5,178 nt of DNA from Bacteroidales bacterium (GTDB taxonomy: Bacteria; Bacteroidota; Bacteroidia; Bacteroidales; UBA3824). Location: assembly GCA_017530465.1 (NCBI GenBank), contig JAFXMJ010000346.1, forward strand, positions 1-5,178. Reading direction: 5' to 3'. Shown in pieces: positions 1 to 5,178 of the stretch. Numbering within the stretch: the stretch's first letter is position 1; each line of letters opens with the position of its first letter. The position numbers and the translations under genes are program-made. Under the pieces are notes generated by a model. It made no database searches. It was not told where the DNA came from and saw only the letters and a list, made by a program, of their open reading frames with translations.

Positions 1-8
1 ATAAGTAA

Positions 9-82
9 GGTTTGGTAGTTCAGTTGGTTAGAATACATGCCTGTCACGCATGGGGTCGCGAGTTCGAGTCTCGTCCAGACCG
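9..82 (+). tRNA. tRNA-Asp (anticodon GTC), copy 1
   Basis: This is a complete cloverleaf. The acceptor stem pairs 9-15 with 75-81, with one G-U wobble. The D-stem pairs 18-21 with 31-34, the anticodon stem pairs 36-40 with 48-52, and the T-stem pairs 58-62 with 70-74 around a TTCGAGT loop. The anticodon is GTC at 43-45, so the tRNA reads aspartate codons GAC and GAU. The discriminator base is G82. CCA is not encoded, so it must be added after transcription. The gene is identical to the copy 100 bp downstream and probably shares its transcript, since no terminator lies between them. The promoter is outside the window. Confidence 0.97.
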
Positions 83-108
83 CAAGGTTTGGCAAACGAA
101 AATTAAAT

Positions 109-182
109 GGTTTGGTAGTTCAGTTGGTTAGAATACATGCCTGTCACGCATGGGGTCGCGAGTTCGAGTCTCGTCCAGACCG
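109..182 (+). tRNA. tRNA-Asp (anticodon GTC), copy 2
   Basis: This is an exact duplicate of the first tRNA-Asp, with anticodon GTC at 143-145, the same stems and no encoded CCA. The identical block runs 77 bp (9-85 and 109-185), slightly past the mature 3' end. The 26-nt spacer between the mature genes is AT-rich with no clear promoter or terminator, which suggests one precursor cut into two tRNAs. A rho-independent terminator follows 17 nt after the 3' end. Confidence 0.97.
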
Positions 183-196
183 CAAATATATTTGCG
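181..196. repeat. 16-bp perfect palindrome at the tRNA 3' boundary
   Basis: CGCAAATATATTTGCG reads the same on both strands and begins on the last two bases of the second tRNA-Asp. In the transcript it could form a short hairpin in the 3' trailer, just before the terminator stem. It could also be a protein site or a trace of recombination. The first tRNA copy lacks it, because its sequence diverges after position 85. Confidence 0.6.
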
Positions 197-198
197 AA

Positions 199-238
199 AA
201 ATCCTTCGACTTGTAACAAAGTTGGAGGATTTTTTTTT
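199..238 (+). terminator. Rho-independent terminator of the tRNA-Asp pair
   Basis: A 14-bp stem pairs 199-212 with 219-232, all matched apart from two G-U wobbles, around a 6-nt loop. It runs directly into a T tract at 230-238. It ends the tRNA transcript just before the promoter of the first TIR gene, so the two units are transcribed separately. Confidence 0.9.
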
Positions 239-248
239 GTACATACAT

Positions 249-280
249 TTTGGATTTCTTAAAAATTATTTTTACATTTG
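249..280 (+). promoter_or_regulatory. Bacteroidota-type promoter for the TIR gene pair
   Basis: TTTG at 249-252 and TACATTTG at 273-280 match the -33 (TTTG) and -7 (TAnnTTTG) elements known for the main sigma factor of Bacteroidota, with a 20-nt spacer. Transcription would begin a few bases after 280, leaving a leader of only about 20 nt before the ATG at 309. No operator-like repeat is obvious around it. The position between the tRNA terminator and the first TIR gene supports the call. Confidence 0.8.
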
Positions 281-308
281 CACATCATTAGATAAACACA
301 GCAATCGA

Positions 309-1589
309 ATGGAGGAAAACAAAAACACAACGCCGCCGCCATACACGCCGCCGGCATATACACCACCCGTACCGACACCACCGGCATACACGCCACCTGT
401 GCCGACACCACCGGCATACACACCACCGACAGAGAAACAGACGACAGAGAAACAGCCGACAGAGAAACCTCAGCCGACTGAAAAAACGCAGCCGACTGAA
501 AAAACACAGCCGCCACAATGCGTCAACAAGGGCAAACCGATATATTTTTCCTATGCCCGCAATAGCGACGAAAAACCGGAATGGAACCACATCGCCGACT
601 GCGTGGACCAGCTAACGACAATCTTCAAGGAACAAAACATCGAATACGTCGTCAACGACACAGCGGAAACCAGCGCAAGCATCTCCGATTATGAAAAAAA
701 TATAGGTTGGAAGAGCGACGTCATCGTACTCGTATTTTCCGACAGGTATTTCCGCTCCCTGCATTGCATGTACGAATTTGTGCAGATAAAAAAAGCCATC
801 AAACAATTCCCACAAAAACGACTTTTCTGCATCAAGAGCGGCGACTTCAATCTCTCCGACATCAATTACATCCTCGACCTCGAGCACTTCTGGGGCGACC
901 AAAAGCAGGAATACGACGAAGTGAGCTACCACAAGACAAGGCCTATCACCAACGCGGAGGAGGAAGCTCACAACAACGGTTTTTATATGGCAGACGTCAG
1001 GAGTCTGTACTCCTTTTTCAGCACGCTCAACTATGCCAACGCCCACTCACAAGACTGGAACGACTTCGCCAAAGAAATCGCCGACAGCTACACCAGCGTA
1101 TCCAAGTTTTCCCAATTGGTACAAGAAAAAGTCAAGCAAAGGAAATCATCGTTGAAATTCATGGGCTTAGGCTGCCTTGCGTGGCTGATTATACCATTAG
1201 TATTATTCATTGGATCCATATTATATTTGCTATTTAACGGTCAATACGATGGAAAACCCGTCTATACCAAAGAATATAACCACATAGATATTTGTGAAAT
1301 TTATAGAAATCCGACTTCATTTTATATTACCATAAAGATCACAAATCCATACGACAAAGATACCATCATATATGCATCACGCGGCTGGTATCTCGAAGCC
1401 GATGGCAAGCAGCACTATTTAGAATCAGCCGAAAGCATCCCATTATATCCGGAATACAAAGTGCTTGCCGCAAATCAAAGCACGGAATTCATATTGGAGT
1501 TCGTTGAAATACCCGAGACAACTGATTCTATGGCGTTGGTAATGAGCAACGGAATCAGGATAAATGGAATAAAAATCATAGAAAAATAA
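309..1589 (+). CDS. Membrane-anchored TIR-domain protein, one external module, Pro/Thr-rich N-terminus
   Basis: This gene encodes 426 residues. The ATG at 309 is chosen because the in-frame ORF upstream runs through the tRNA, terminator and promoter. Residues 8-69 form a low-complexity tail with AYTPPVPTPP repeats and then TEK-type repeats. Residues 77 to about 265 are a TIR domain: a PIYFSYA first strand, SDVIVLVFSDRYF, then SLHCMYE, in which Glu156 aligns with the catalytic glutamate of TIR NAD+ hydrolases. The expected loop before the second helix is TAETSAS and lacks the usual glycines. A basic stretch (KVKQRKSSLKF) precedes one membrane helix (about 285-309), which predicts the TIR in the cytoplasm and residues 310-426 in the periplasm. 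That C-terminal part is beta-rich and ends in IRINGIKI, resembling a module repeated in the next gene. The likely chemistry is NAD+ cleavage or nucleotide signalling, inferred from the family. The substrate and trigger are unknown. It probably forms an operon with the following paralogue. Confidence 0.85.
   Translation: MEENKNTTPPPYTPPAYTPPVPTPPAYTPPVPTPPAYTPPTEKQTTEKQPTEKPQPTEKTQPTEKTQPPQCVNKGKPIYFSYARNSDEKPEWNHIADCVDQLTTIFKEQNIEYVVNDTAETSASISDYEKNIGWKSDVIVLVFSDRYFRSLHCMYEFVQIKKAIKQFPQKRLFCIKSGDFNLSDINYILDLEHFWGDQKQEYDEVSYHKTRPITNAEEEAHNNGFYMADVRSLYSFFSTLNYANAHSQDWNDFAKEIADSYTSVSKFSQLVQEKVKQRKSSLKFMGLGCLAWLIIPLVLFIGSILYLLFNGQYDGKPVYTKEYNHIDICEIYRNPTSFYITIKITNPYDKDTIIYASRGWYLEADGKQHYLESAESIPLYPEYKVLAANQSTEFILEFVEIPETTDSMALVMSNGIRINGIKIIEK
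354..428 (+). repeat. 30-nt tandem repeat coding AYTPPVPTPP
   Basis: There are two full 30-nt units (354-383 and 384-413) and a half unit (414-428). They encode residues 16-40 of the first TIR protein, and the units differ by a few bases. Short tandem repeats kept in frame can gain or lose units by replication slippage, so the length of this extended Pro/Thr spacer may vary between strains. Confidence 0.8.
429..515 (+). repeat. Short tandem repeats coding TEK(Q/P/T) units
   Basis: Five units of five or six codons (TEKQT, TEKQP, TEKPQP, TEKTQP, TEKTQP) encode residues 41-68, between the Pro/Thr repeat and the TIR domain. The segment is charged, proline-rich and surely disordered, and acts as a flexible linker or a contact surface. 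The paralogue downstream lacks it entirely. Confidence 0.8.
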
Positions 1590-1603
1590 ACACCAACCAT
1601 CTG

Positions 1604-3589
1604 ATGGAACAAACAGTACAAAATAAAAGCGTCAACAAAGGCAGACCAGTATATTTTTCGTATGCACGCAATAGCAGCCGCAAGCCTGAATGGACCCACA
1701 TCTCCGACTGCGTAGAAAAGATATTGGACCAATTCAAACAGCAAAACATCGAATACCGCTTAGATGTCAGGGATATAGGCGCAGGCGACAAGATTTCCGA
1801 TTTTGAAAGGGAAATCGGATGGAGCAGCGAAGTGGTGGTGCTTATATTCTCCGATAAATATTTCCGCTCATTGCATTGTATGTACGAATTTGTGCAGATA
1901 AAAAACGCACTGAAAAAACATCCTGAAAAACGCCTTATCTGCATCAAAAGCGGCAATGTGGACATCACGGACGACAAATACATTATGGAGGTGGAGCATT
2001 ACTGGGGCGACATCAAGCAAGAATATGAAACCATCGAATTTCACAAACTCCGCAACCATTCCGGCACAGAGGACGCTGCATACGCCAATGGTTTTTACTT
2101 GGAGGATATTAGGACACTCAATTCATTTTTGGGCAACAAGCATTGGTACGACGCCAATACCAACGACTGGAGCGAAATGCTGAAAGAAATCATCGGCTAC
2201 TACTCCACTACGTCAAAATCTTTCCTGCAAATCTTTCAGGAAAGAAAAGCAAAACTCGCCAAATTGAAATGGTTTGGATTGGGTTTTGCCTTATTGATTA
2301 TCATTGTATTTTTTCTCAAGCTAACAGACCTTCTTGATCGTTTCCAAAGAAGCACCGTATATTACCCAGCATACAGTGAGAATTGCTACATCCAAGACGA
2401 TAAAACATTCACAACCATCACACAATGCGCATCAGACCAAGAATATACCACAATCCATTTCCGCACCGTAAACCTCACAGACGACACACTGCGCAGCGTC
2501 GAGTATGACACGACGGATGCACGCATCAGAATATCTGGATTTCCTGACTACGATATTTATCCACTTATTGAAGTAAGCGGACCCAACAAAACCAAACTCC
2601 CTAAATATTATCCGGGCGGCAAAGGATCTTTCGTCGATTATGTCATGAAGTTCCAAACAATCGCTGATGATACATTAGATTTTATATCCACAGGGAATCA
2701 CTGCATTTTTGGCATACATTGGAAATCAAACCATAAAGTTCCAACCTATATGGACAAAATTATAGAATATTTCAGAGATGAAAATAGTGAACGTTATCCA
2801 ACTATTGAGCATCCCGAATATTTCAAAGGCGTCAAAAATACGTATGTAACACGCATTGAGATTGACGACGAAACCACGTCGCTTCATTTCCATATTGTGA
2901 ATCCAACAGACCACGACACCACACTGTTTGATCCCAAAGATTGCCGCATTGTGGCAAATGGCGACACGCTGTCAATGTTGTACGTCAACGGCATCAAGAC
3001 TTTCCCGTTCAAGCACACATTGTTCAAGAAAACGGCAATAGATTTTGCCATTCATTATCCAACAATTAACTACGACAGCACGGAGAGCATAGATGTCGTA
3101 ATCAACGACAGCACAAAAATAAGCCACATAAATCTCCACAGCAAAAACATCGCGACAGCCGAGCCGCCCACAATAACAGGACACAGCCTTGGCAGCGCAT
3201 ACTTAACCAAGGTGGACATCAACCAGGACGAGACGGTGCTGCATTTCAAGCAGACCAACAGATTCAAGCAAAATCCGATTTACGCCAGCGCACATAGAAA
3301 GGCATACTTGATGGCAGATGGCGTAAAATACCGCCTTACAAAAGTGTCGGGCATCGATTTTTCTCCAAAGTTGACAATGATACCCGCTGGCAGCACATAC
3401 GAATACGCCCTGATATTTGCCCCGCTGCCTCCCGATACAGAAATTTTTGATTTCGTCAACATCGAATTAGAAAGGAAAAAACTTGGCGAACAGAGATTCA
3501 GGGCATTCCAATACATCCTCGGCAGCGAGTGTGTAAACGAGAAGGAGGATATGATAGCGACGGGCATTTTTGGCATCAAAATGAAATGA
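1604..3589 (+). CDS. Membrane-anchored TIR-domain protein with three external modules
   Basis: This gene encodes 661 residues. The ATG lies 14 nt after the previous stop, so the two genes are very likely one operon. Residues 14 to about 200 are a TIR domain (PVYFSYA, a loop with IGAGDKISDFE, VVVLIFSDKYF, SLHCMYE). Glu95 matches the catalytic glutamate of TIR NAD+ hydrolases, and the glycine-containing loop is canonical, unlike in the first protein. The stretch YFRSLHCMYEFVQIK (86-100) is identical in both. A basic juxtamembrane region (ERKAKLAKLK) and one helix (about 223-240) predict a cytoplasmic TIR and a periplasmic C-terminal region of about 420 residues. This holds three diverged beta-rich modules (about 258-373, 412-511, 527-659) with recurring T-x-L/I-H-F, A-D/N-G and GI-ending motifs. 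No cleavable signal peptide is seen. A sensor that passes an envelope signal to a TIR enzyme is inference; the ligand and product are unknown. A purely structural or adhesive role for the external part cannot be excluded. Confidence 0.87.
   Translation: MEQTVQNKSVNKGRPVYFSYARNSSRKPEWTHISDCVEKILDQFKQQNIEYRLDVRDIGAGDKISDFEREIGWSSEVVVLIFSDKYFRSLHCMYEFVQIKNALKKHPEKRLICIKSGNVDITDDKYIMEVEHYWGDIKQEYETIEFHKLRNHSGTEDAAYANGFYLEDIRTLNSFLGNKHWYDANTNDWSEMLKEIIGYYSTTSKSFLQIFQERKAKLAKLKWFGLGFALLIIIVFFLKLTDLLDRFQRSTVYYPAYSENCYIQDDKTFTTITQCASDQEYTTIHFRTVNLTDDTLRSVEYDTTDARIRISGFPDYDIYPLIEVSGPNKTKLPKYYPGGKGSFVDYVMKFQTIADDTLDFISTGNHCIFGIHWKSNHKVPTYMDKIIEYFRDENSERYPTIEHPEYFKGVKNTYVTRIEIDDETTSLHFHIVNPTDHDTTLFDPKDCRIVANGDTLSMLYVNGIKTFPFKHTLFKKTAIDFAIHYPTINYDSTESIDVVINDSTKISHINLHSKNIATAEPPTITGHSLGSAYLTKVDINQDETVLHFKQTNRFKQNPIYASAHRKAYLMADGVKYRLTKVSGIDFSPKLTMIPAGSTYEYALIFAPLPPDTEIFDFVNIELERKKLGEQRFRAFQYILGSECVNEKEDMIATGIFGIKMK
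2375..3580 (+). repeat. Three diverged protein modules in the external region
   Basis: Module 1 is at about 2375-2722, module 2 at 2837-3136 and module 3 at 3182-3580. Each starts with an aromatic residue leading into T-T/V-x-L/I-H-F. Modules 2 and 3 then share I-V/M-A-N/D-G and a V-x-G-I step. Modules 1 and 3 end in (C/G)IFGI, and module 2 ends in KISHINL. The single C-terminal module of the first TIR protein follows the same order (ITIKITN, LEADGK, ESIPLYP, FILEF, RINGI). From memory, similar YLxADGK-type modules occur in exported Bacteroidales proteins, but I cannot give a family name with certainty. Confidence 0.6.
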
Positions 3590-3607
3590 CGGCACATAGA
3601 AAAAAAT

Positions 3608-3639
3608 TTTGCAGATAAAACAAAAAATTTCTATCTTAG
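3608..3639 (+). promoter_or_regulatory. Bacteroidota-type promoter for pta
   Basis: TTTG at 3608-3611 and TATCTTAG at 3632-3639 fit the -33 and -7 elements, with one mismatch from TAnnTTTG. The 20-nt spacer is the same as at the TIR promoter. It lies 48 nt before the pta ATG in an A-rich leader. pta therefore need not depend on read-through from the TIR genes. No convincing terminator is visible between 3590 and 3607. Confidence 0.65.
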
Positions 3640-3687
3640 CCGCTTGAAAAAGAATACACATAAAACAACATAAAATACTGAAAACCA

Positions 3688-4689
3688 ATGACGTTACTTG
3701 AACAGATAAGAGAAAACGCCAAGAAAGCGGGCAAGCGCATCGTCCTGCCCGAAGGTGAAGAAGAGCGCACTCTCAAAGCCGCCGACGTAATCCTCGGCGA
3801 AGGAATCGCACAACTCGTGCTCATCGGCAACCCCGAAACAATAGCCAAAGAAGCCGAAAAATTTGGCCTCAAAAACATCTCGAAGGCTACAATCGTAGAT
3901 ACCAAGACCTGCGAAAAGCGACAGGCTTACGCCGAACTCATGGCGCAAATCCGCGCCGCTAAGGGTATGACAGTAGAGAAGGCTCTCAAACAACTCGACA
4001 GCCCCTATTACCTTGGTACACTGATGATTAAGGCAGGCGACGCCGACGGTATGGTGGCTGGTGCTATCTGCTCCACCGCCGATACAATTCGCCCCGCGCT
4101 CCAATACATCAAGACCGCTCCTGGTATTAGCACAGTGTCAGGCGCATTCGTGGTTGTAGTTCCCAAAAAAGAGTACGGTCAGGACGGCGTGTTCCTCTTT
4201 GCCGACTGCGCTGTAACCATCGCGCCCACCGCTCAGCAACTCGCTGACATTGCGGTAATTAGCGCAAAGACAGCCAAGGCTCTCGCCGGCATCGACCCCA
4301 AGGTGGCAATGCTAAGCTTCTCCACAAAGGGTTCCGCTCAGAGCGACGAAGTTGACAAGGTAATCGAGGCTACCAAACTCGCTCAGGCAGCCGCTCCCGA
4401 ACTCGACATCGACGGCGAAATGCAAGCCGACGCCGCTATGGTTCAGAAGGTTGCAGACTTGAAAGCACCCGGCAGCCACGTTGCTGGCAAGGCAAATGTG
4501 TTGGTATTCCCCTCGTTGGAAGCCGGCAACATCGGTTACAAACTCGTTCAGCGTCTCGCAGGTGCCGACGCGGTAGGCCCCATCCTCCAAGGCATGGCAG
4601 CCCCCGTCAACGACCTCTCCCGTGGATGCTACGTTGAGGACATCATCAACATGGTGGCAATCACCGCACTCCAAGCCGCCGCAAAGTAA
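3688..4689 (+). CDS. pta: Phosphate acetyltransferase
   Basis: This enzyme interconverts acetyl-CoA plus phosphate and acetyl-phosphate plus CoA in the cytoplasm. It is the first step of acetate formation with ATP gain. At 333 residues it is the short, single-domain form, without the N-terminal DRTGG-type extension of the long enteric enzyme. Family hallmarks occur in order: VLPEGEEERTLKAA (19-32), DADGMVAGAICSTADTIRPA (118-137), the phosphate and CoA pocket around Arg135, LSFSTKGSAQSD (209-220), DGEMQADAA (242-250) and PVNDLSRGC (306-314). Ser311, Arg312 and Asp318 have the spacing of the active-site Ser309/Arg310/Asp316 of the Methanosarcina thermophila enzyme, so the protein should be active. 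It is followed by ackA, its usual partner. Base composition is visibly richer in G+C than the TIR genes upstream. Confidence 0.97.
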   Translation: MTLLEQIRENAKKAGKRIVLPEGEEERTLKAADVILGEGIAQLVLIGNPETIAKEAEKFGLKNISKATIVDTKTCEKRQAYAELMAQIRAAKGMTVEKALKQLDSPYYLGTLMIKAGDADGMVAGAICSTADTIRPALQYIKTAPGISTVSGAFVVVVPKKEYGQDGVFLFADCAVTIAPTAQQLADIAVISAKTAKALAGIDPKVAMLSFSTKGSAQSDEVDKVIEATKLAQAAAPELDIDGEMQADAAMVQKVADLKAPGSHVAGKANVLVFPSLEAGNIGYKLVQRLAGADAVGPILQGMAAPVNDLSRGCYVEDIINMVAITALQAAAK

Positions 4690-4730
4690 ACATCAATTGA
4701 ACCGCCGCCTACGGCGACGGGACTTTTATA

Positions 4731-4924
4731 AACGAAAATTTAAGCAAATTAAAAAAAATTAAAACGAATTTAAAAGGAATCAGAAATTACACAAATCAAT
4801 ACAAATCTTTCAAATAAATATTTGTTTGATTGGTATTGATTTGTTAGATTTCTCGCGAAGCGACCTACCATAATATCGCGAAGCGATATAAAAAAATTCG
4901 TTATAATTCGCTTAAATTTTCGTT
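4731..4924. repeat. Nested imperfect inverted repeat, about 194 nt
   Basis: Paired arms, from outside in: AACGAAAATTTAAGC at 4731-4745 with its exact complement at 4910-4924; AACGAATTT at 4763-4771 with 4894-4902; AGAAAT at 4782-4787 with 4848-4853; ACAAATCAATACAAATC at 4791-4807 with 4828-4844 (16 of 17 paired); and CAAAT at 4811-4815 with ATTTG at 4820-4824 around a 4-nt loop. All arms nest on one axis. It could fold as a long RNA stem in a pta-ackA transcript, or it could be a small MITE-like element. No clear target-site duplication flanks it. Confidence 0.7.
4853..4889. repeat. Two copies of the mini-hairpin TCGCgaaGCGA
   Basis: The 11-nt palindromic unit occurs at 4853-4863 and 4876-4886. 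In the second copy the stem extends to 7 bp (4873-4879 with 4883-4889) around a GAA loop. They lie inside the right half of the large inverted repeat and have no counterpart on its left side, so they look like an insertion into it. Confidence 0.65.
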
Positions 4925-4932
4925 CAAAAAAA

Positions 4933-4950
4933 CAACGCCGCAAGGCGTTG
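4933..4950 (+). promoter_or_regulatory. GCAA-tetraloop hairpin in the ackA leader
   Basis: CAACGCC (4933-4939) pairs with GGCGTTG (4944-4950) around GCAA, a very stable GNRA loop. It sits 29 nt before the ackA start. No T tract follows, so it is not a terminator. A role in mRNA stability or translation of ackA is possible but unproven. Confidence 0.5.
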
Positions 4951-4979
4951 ACAAACAGATAATTATTGTAAACAAAGAA

Positions 4980-5178
4980 ATGAAGATATTAGTAATCAAT
5001 TGTGGTAGTTCGTCGTTGAAGTACCAACTCATAGATATGCCGTCGGGCGATTTGCTCGCCAAGGGCGGCGTGGAGAAAATCGGTCTTCCCGATTCGTTCC
5101 TCAAATGCGCAAAGGGCGACGGCCCCAAGACAAAGATTGACAAGCCGATGAACGACCATCAGGACGCCATCGAACTCG
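4980..5178 (+). CDS. ackA: Acetate kinase, N-terminal part (runs off the window)
   Basis: Only the first 66 codons are present, and the frame stays open to the window end. The enzyme transfers phosphate between acetyl-phosphate and ADP to give acetate and ATP, in the cytoplasm, as the step after Pta. The start MKILVINCGSSSLKYQLID is the acetate/propionate kinase signature of the ASKHA fold. Asn7, Ser10 and Ser12 fall at the positions known for nucleotide and phosphate contacts in the family. The ATG at 4980 is chosen because the signature begins right there. No Shine-Dalgarno sequence is visible; the leader is A-rich. Its position after pta confirms the assignment over other kinases of the fold. 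The rest of the roughly 400-residue protein lies outside the window. Confidence 0.95.
   Translation, partial: MKILVINCGSSSLKYQLIDMPSGDLLAKGGVEKIGLPDSFLKCAKGDGPKTKIDKPMNDHQDAIEL

Larger units (their letters stand above)
4690..4979. other. 290-bp AT-rich pta-ackA gap packed with inverted repeats
   Basis: I see no convincing gene here. A small hairpin (CGCCG/CGGCG, 4703-4716) follows pta but lacks a good T tract, so it is at best a weak terminator. A nested imperfect inverted repeat fills 4731-4924. Short GC hairpins lie at 4853-4863, 4873-4889 and 4933-4950. No TTTG/TAnnTTTG pair with proper spacing was found for ackA, so ackA may be co-transcribed with pta or use a promoter I do not recognise. 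Confidence 0.7.

Noticed and set aside
150..308. Upstream extension of the first TIR gene to an ATG at 150
   Set aside because: The extension would translate the second tRNA, its terminator and the promoter. The ATG at 309 lies just after a well-spaced promoter and begins the true protein.
354..515. CRISPR-like repeats
   Set aside because: The repeats are contiguous, in frame and protein coding, with no unique spacers between them.
707..1237. 176-codon + strand ORF in another frame inside the first TIR gene
   Set aside because: It is wholly inside the TIR and membrane-helix coding region, is rich in Arg and Gln, and has no recognisable domain. It is a frame shadow. The minus-strand ORFs over both TIR genes and pta are rejected on the same grounds.
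309..3589. Thoeris, CBASS or Pycsar system
   Set aside because: There is no ThsA-like SIR2/SLOG protein, nucleotide cyclase, STING domain or other known partner next to the TIR genes. The TIR domain alone is not enough to assign a named system.
9..3687. A complete integrated island bounded by tRNA-derived att repeats
   Set aside because: No second copy of the tRNA-Asp 3' end is found downstream of the TIR genes and there is no integrase. The 77-bp repeat is simply two full tRNA genes.
4703..4730. Hairpin after pta as a strong terminator
   Set aside because: The stem is only 5 bp and the following sequence (acgggacttttata) has no continuous T tract. Read-through into ackA is likely.
4948..4953. 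TTGACA as a sigma-70 -35 box for ackA
   Set aside because: No fitting -10 element lies 16-18 nt downstream, part of the motif is the arm of the tetraloop hairpin, and Bacteroidota promoters do not use this consensus.

Overview
The window looks like a chromosomal segment from a member of the Bacteroidales (Bacteroides/Prevotella/Muribaculaceae type). Three things suggest this. Two promoters match the Bacteroidota pattern (TTTG, a 20-nt spacer, then TAnnTTTG or a one-base variant). The genes lack clear Shine-Dalgarno sequences and have A-rich leaders. The tRNA genes do not encode CCA. Genus or species cannot be fixed from the sequence alone. Every gene is on the + strand.

Layout. Positions 9-182 hold two identical tRNA-Asp(GTC) genes exactly 100 bp apart, followed by a 16-bp perfect palindrome and a rho-independent terminator (199-238). 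A promoter (249-280) then leads into two adjacent paralogous genes (309-1589 and 1604-3589, 14 bp between them). Each encodes an N-terminal TIR domain, one membrane helix and a C-terminal beta-rich domain predicted to lie in the periplasm. A second promoter (3608-3639) precedes pta (3688-4689, phosphate acetyltransferase). After a 290-bp AT-rich gap full of inverted repeats comes the start of ackA (acetate kinase, 4980 onward), which is cut by the window end.

How the genes work together. Pta and AckA form the standard acetyl-CoA to acetyl-phosphate to acetate (+ATP) pathway and are housekeeping. The TIR pair is the accessory part, sitting between tRNA genes and this core operon. Both proteins keep the glutamate that is catalytic in TIR NAD+ hydrolases, in an S-L-H-C-M-Y-E context. 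Both also have a receptor-like plan: cytoplasmic TIR, membrane helix, external domain. The first has one copy of the external module plus a long Pro/Thr/Glu/Lys-rich N-terminal tail. The second has three diverged copies and no tail. A two-component membrane-sensing TIR system, possibly in anti-phage defence or envelope surveillance, is a reasonable inference, but nothing in the window proves it. No known partner gene (ThsA, cyclase, STING, protease, NTPase) is present.

The most interesting items are the tandem receptor-like TIR pair, the repeated external module, and the nested inverted repeat of about 194 nt between pta and ackA.
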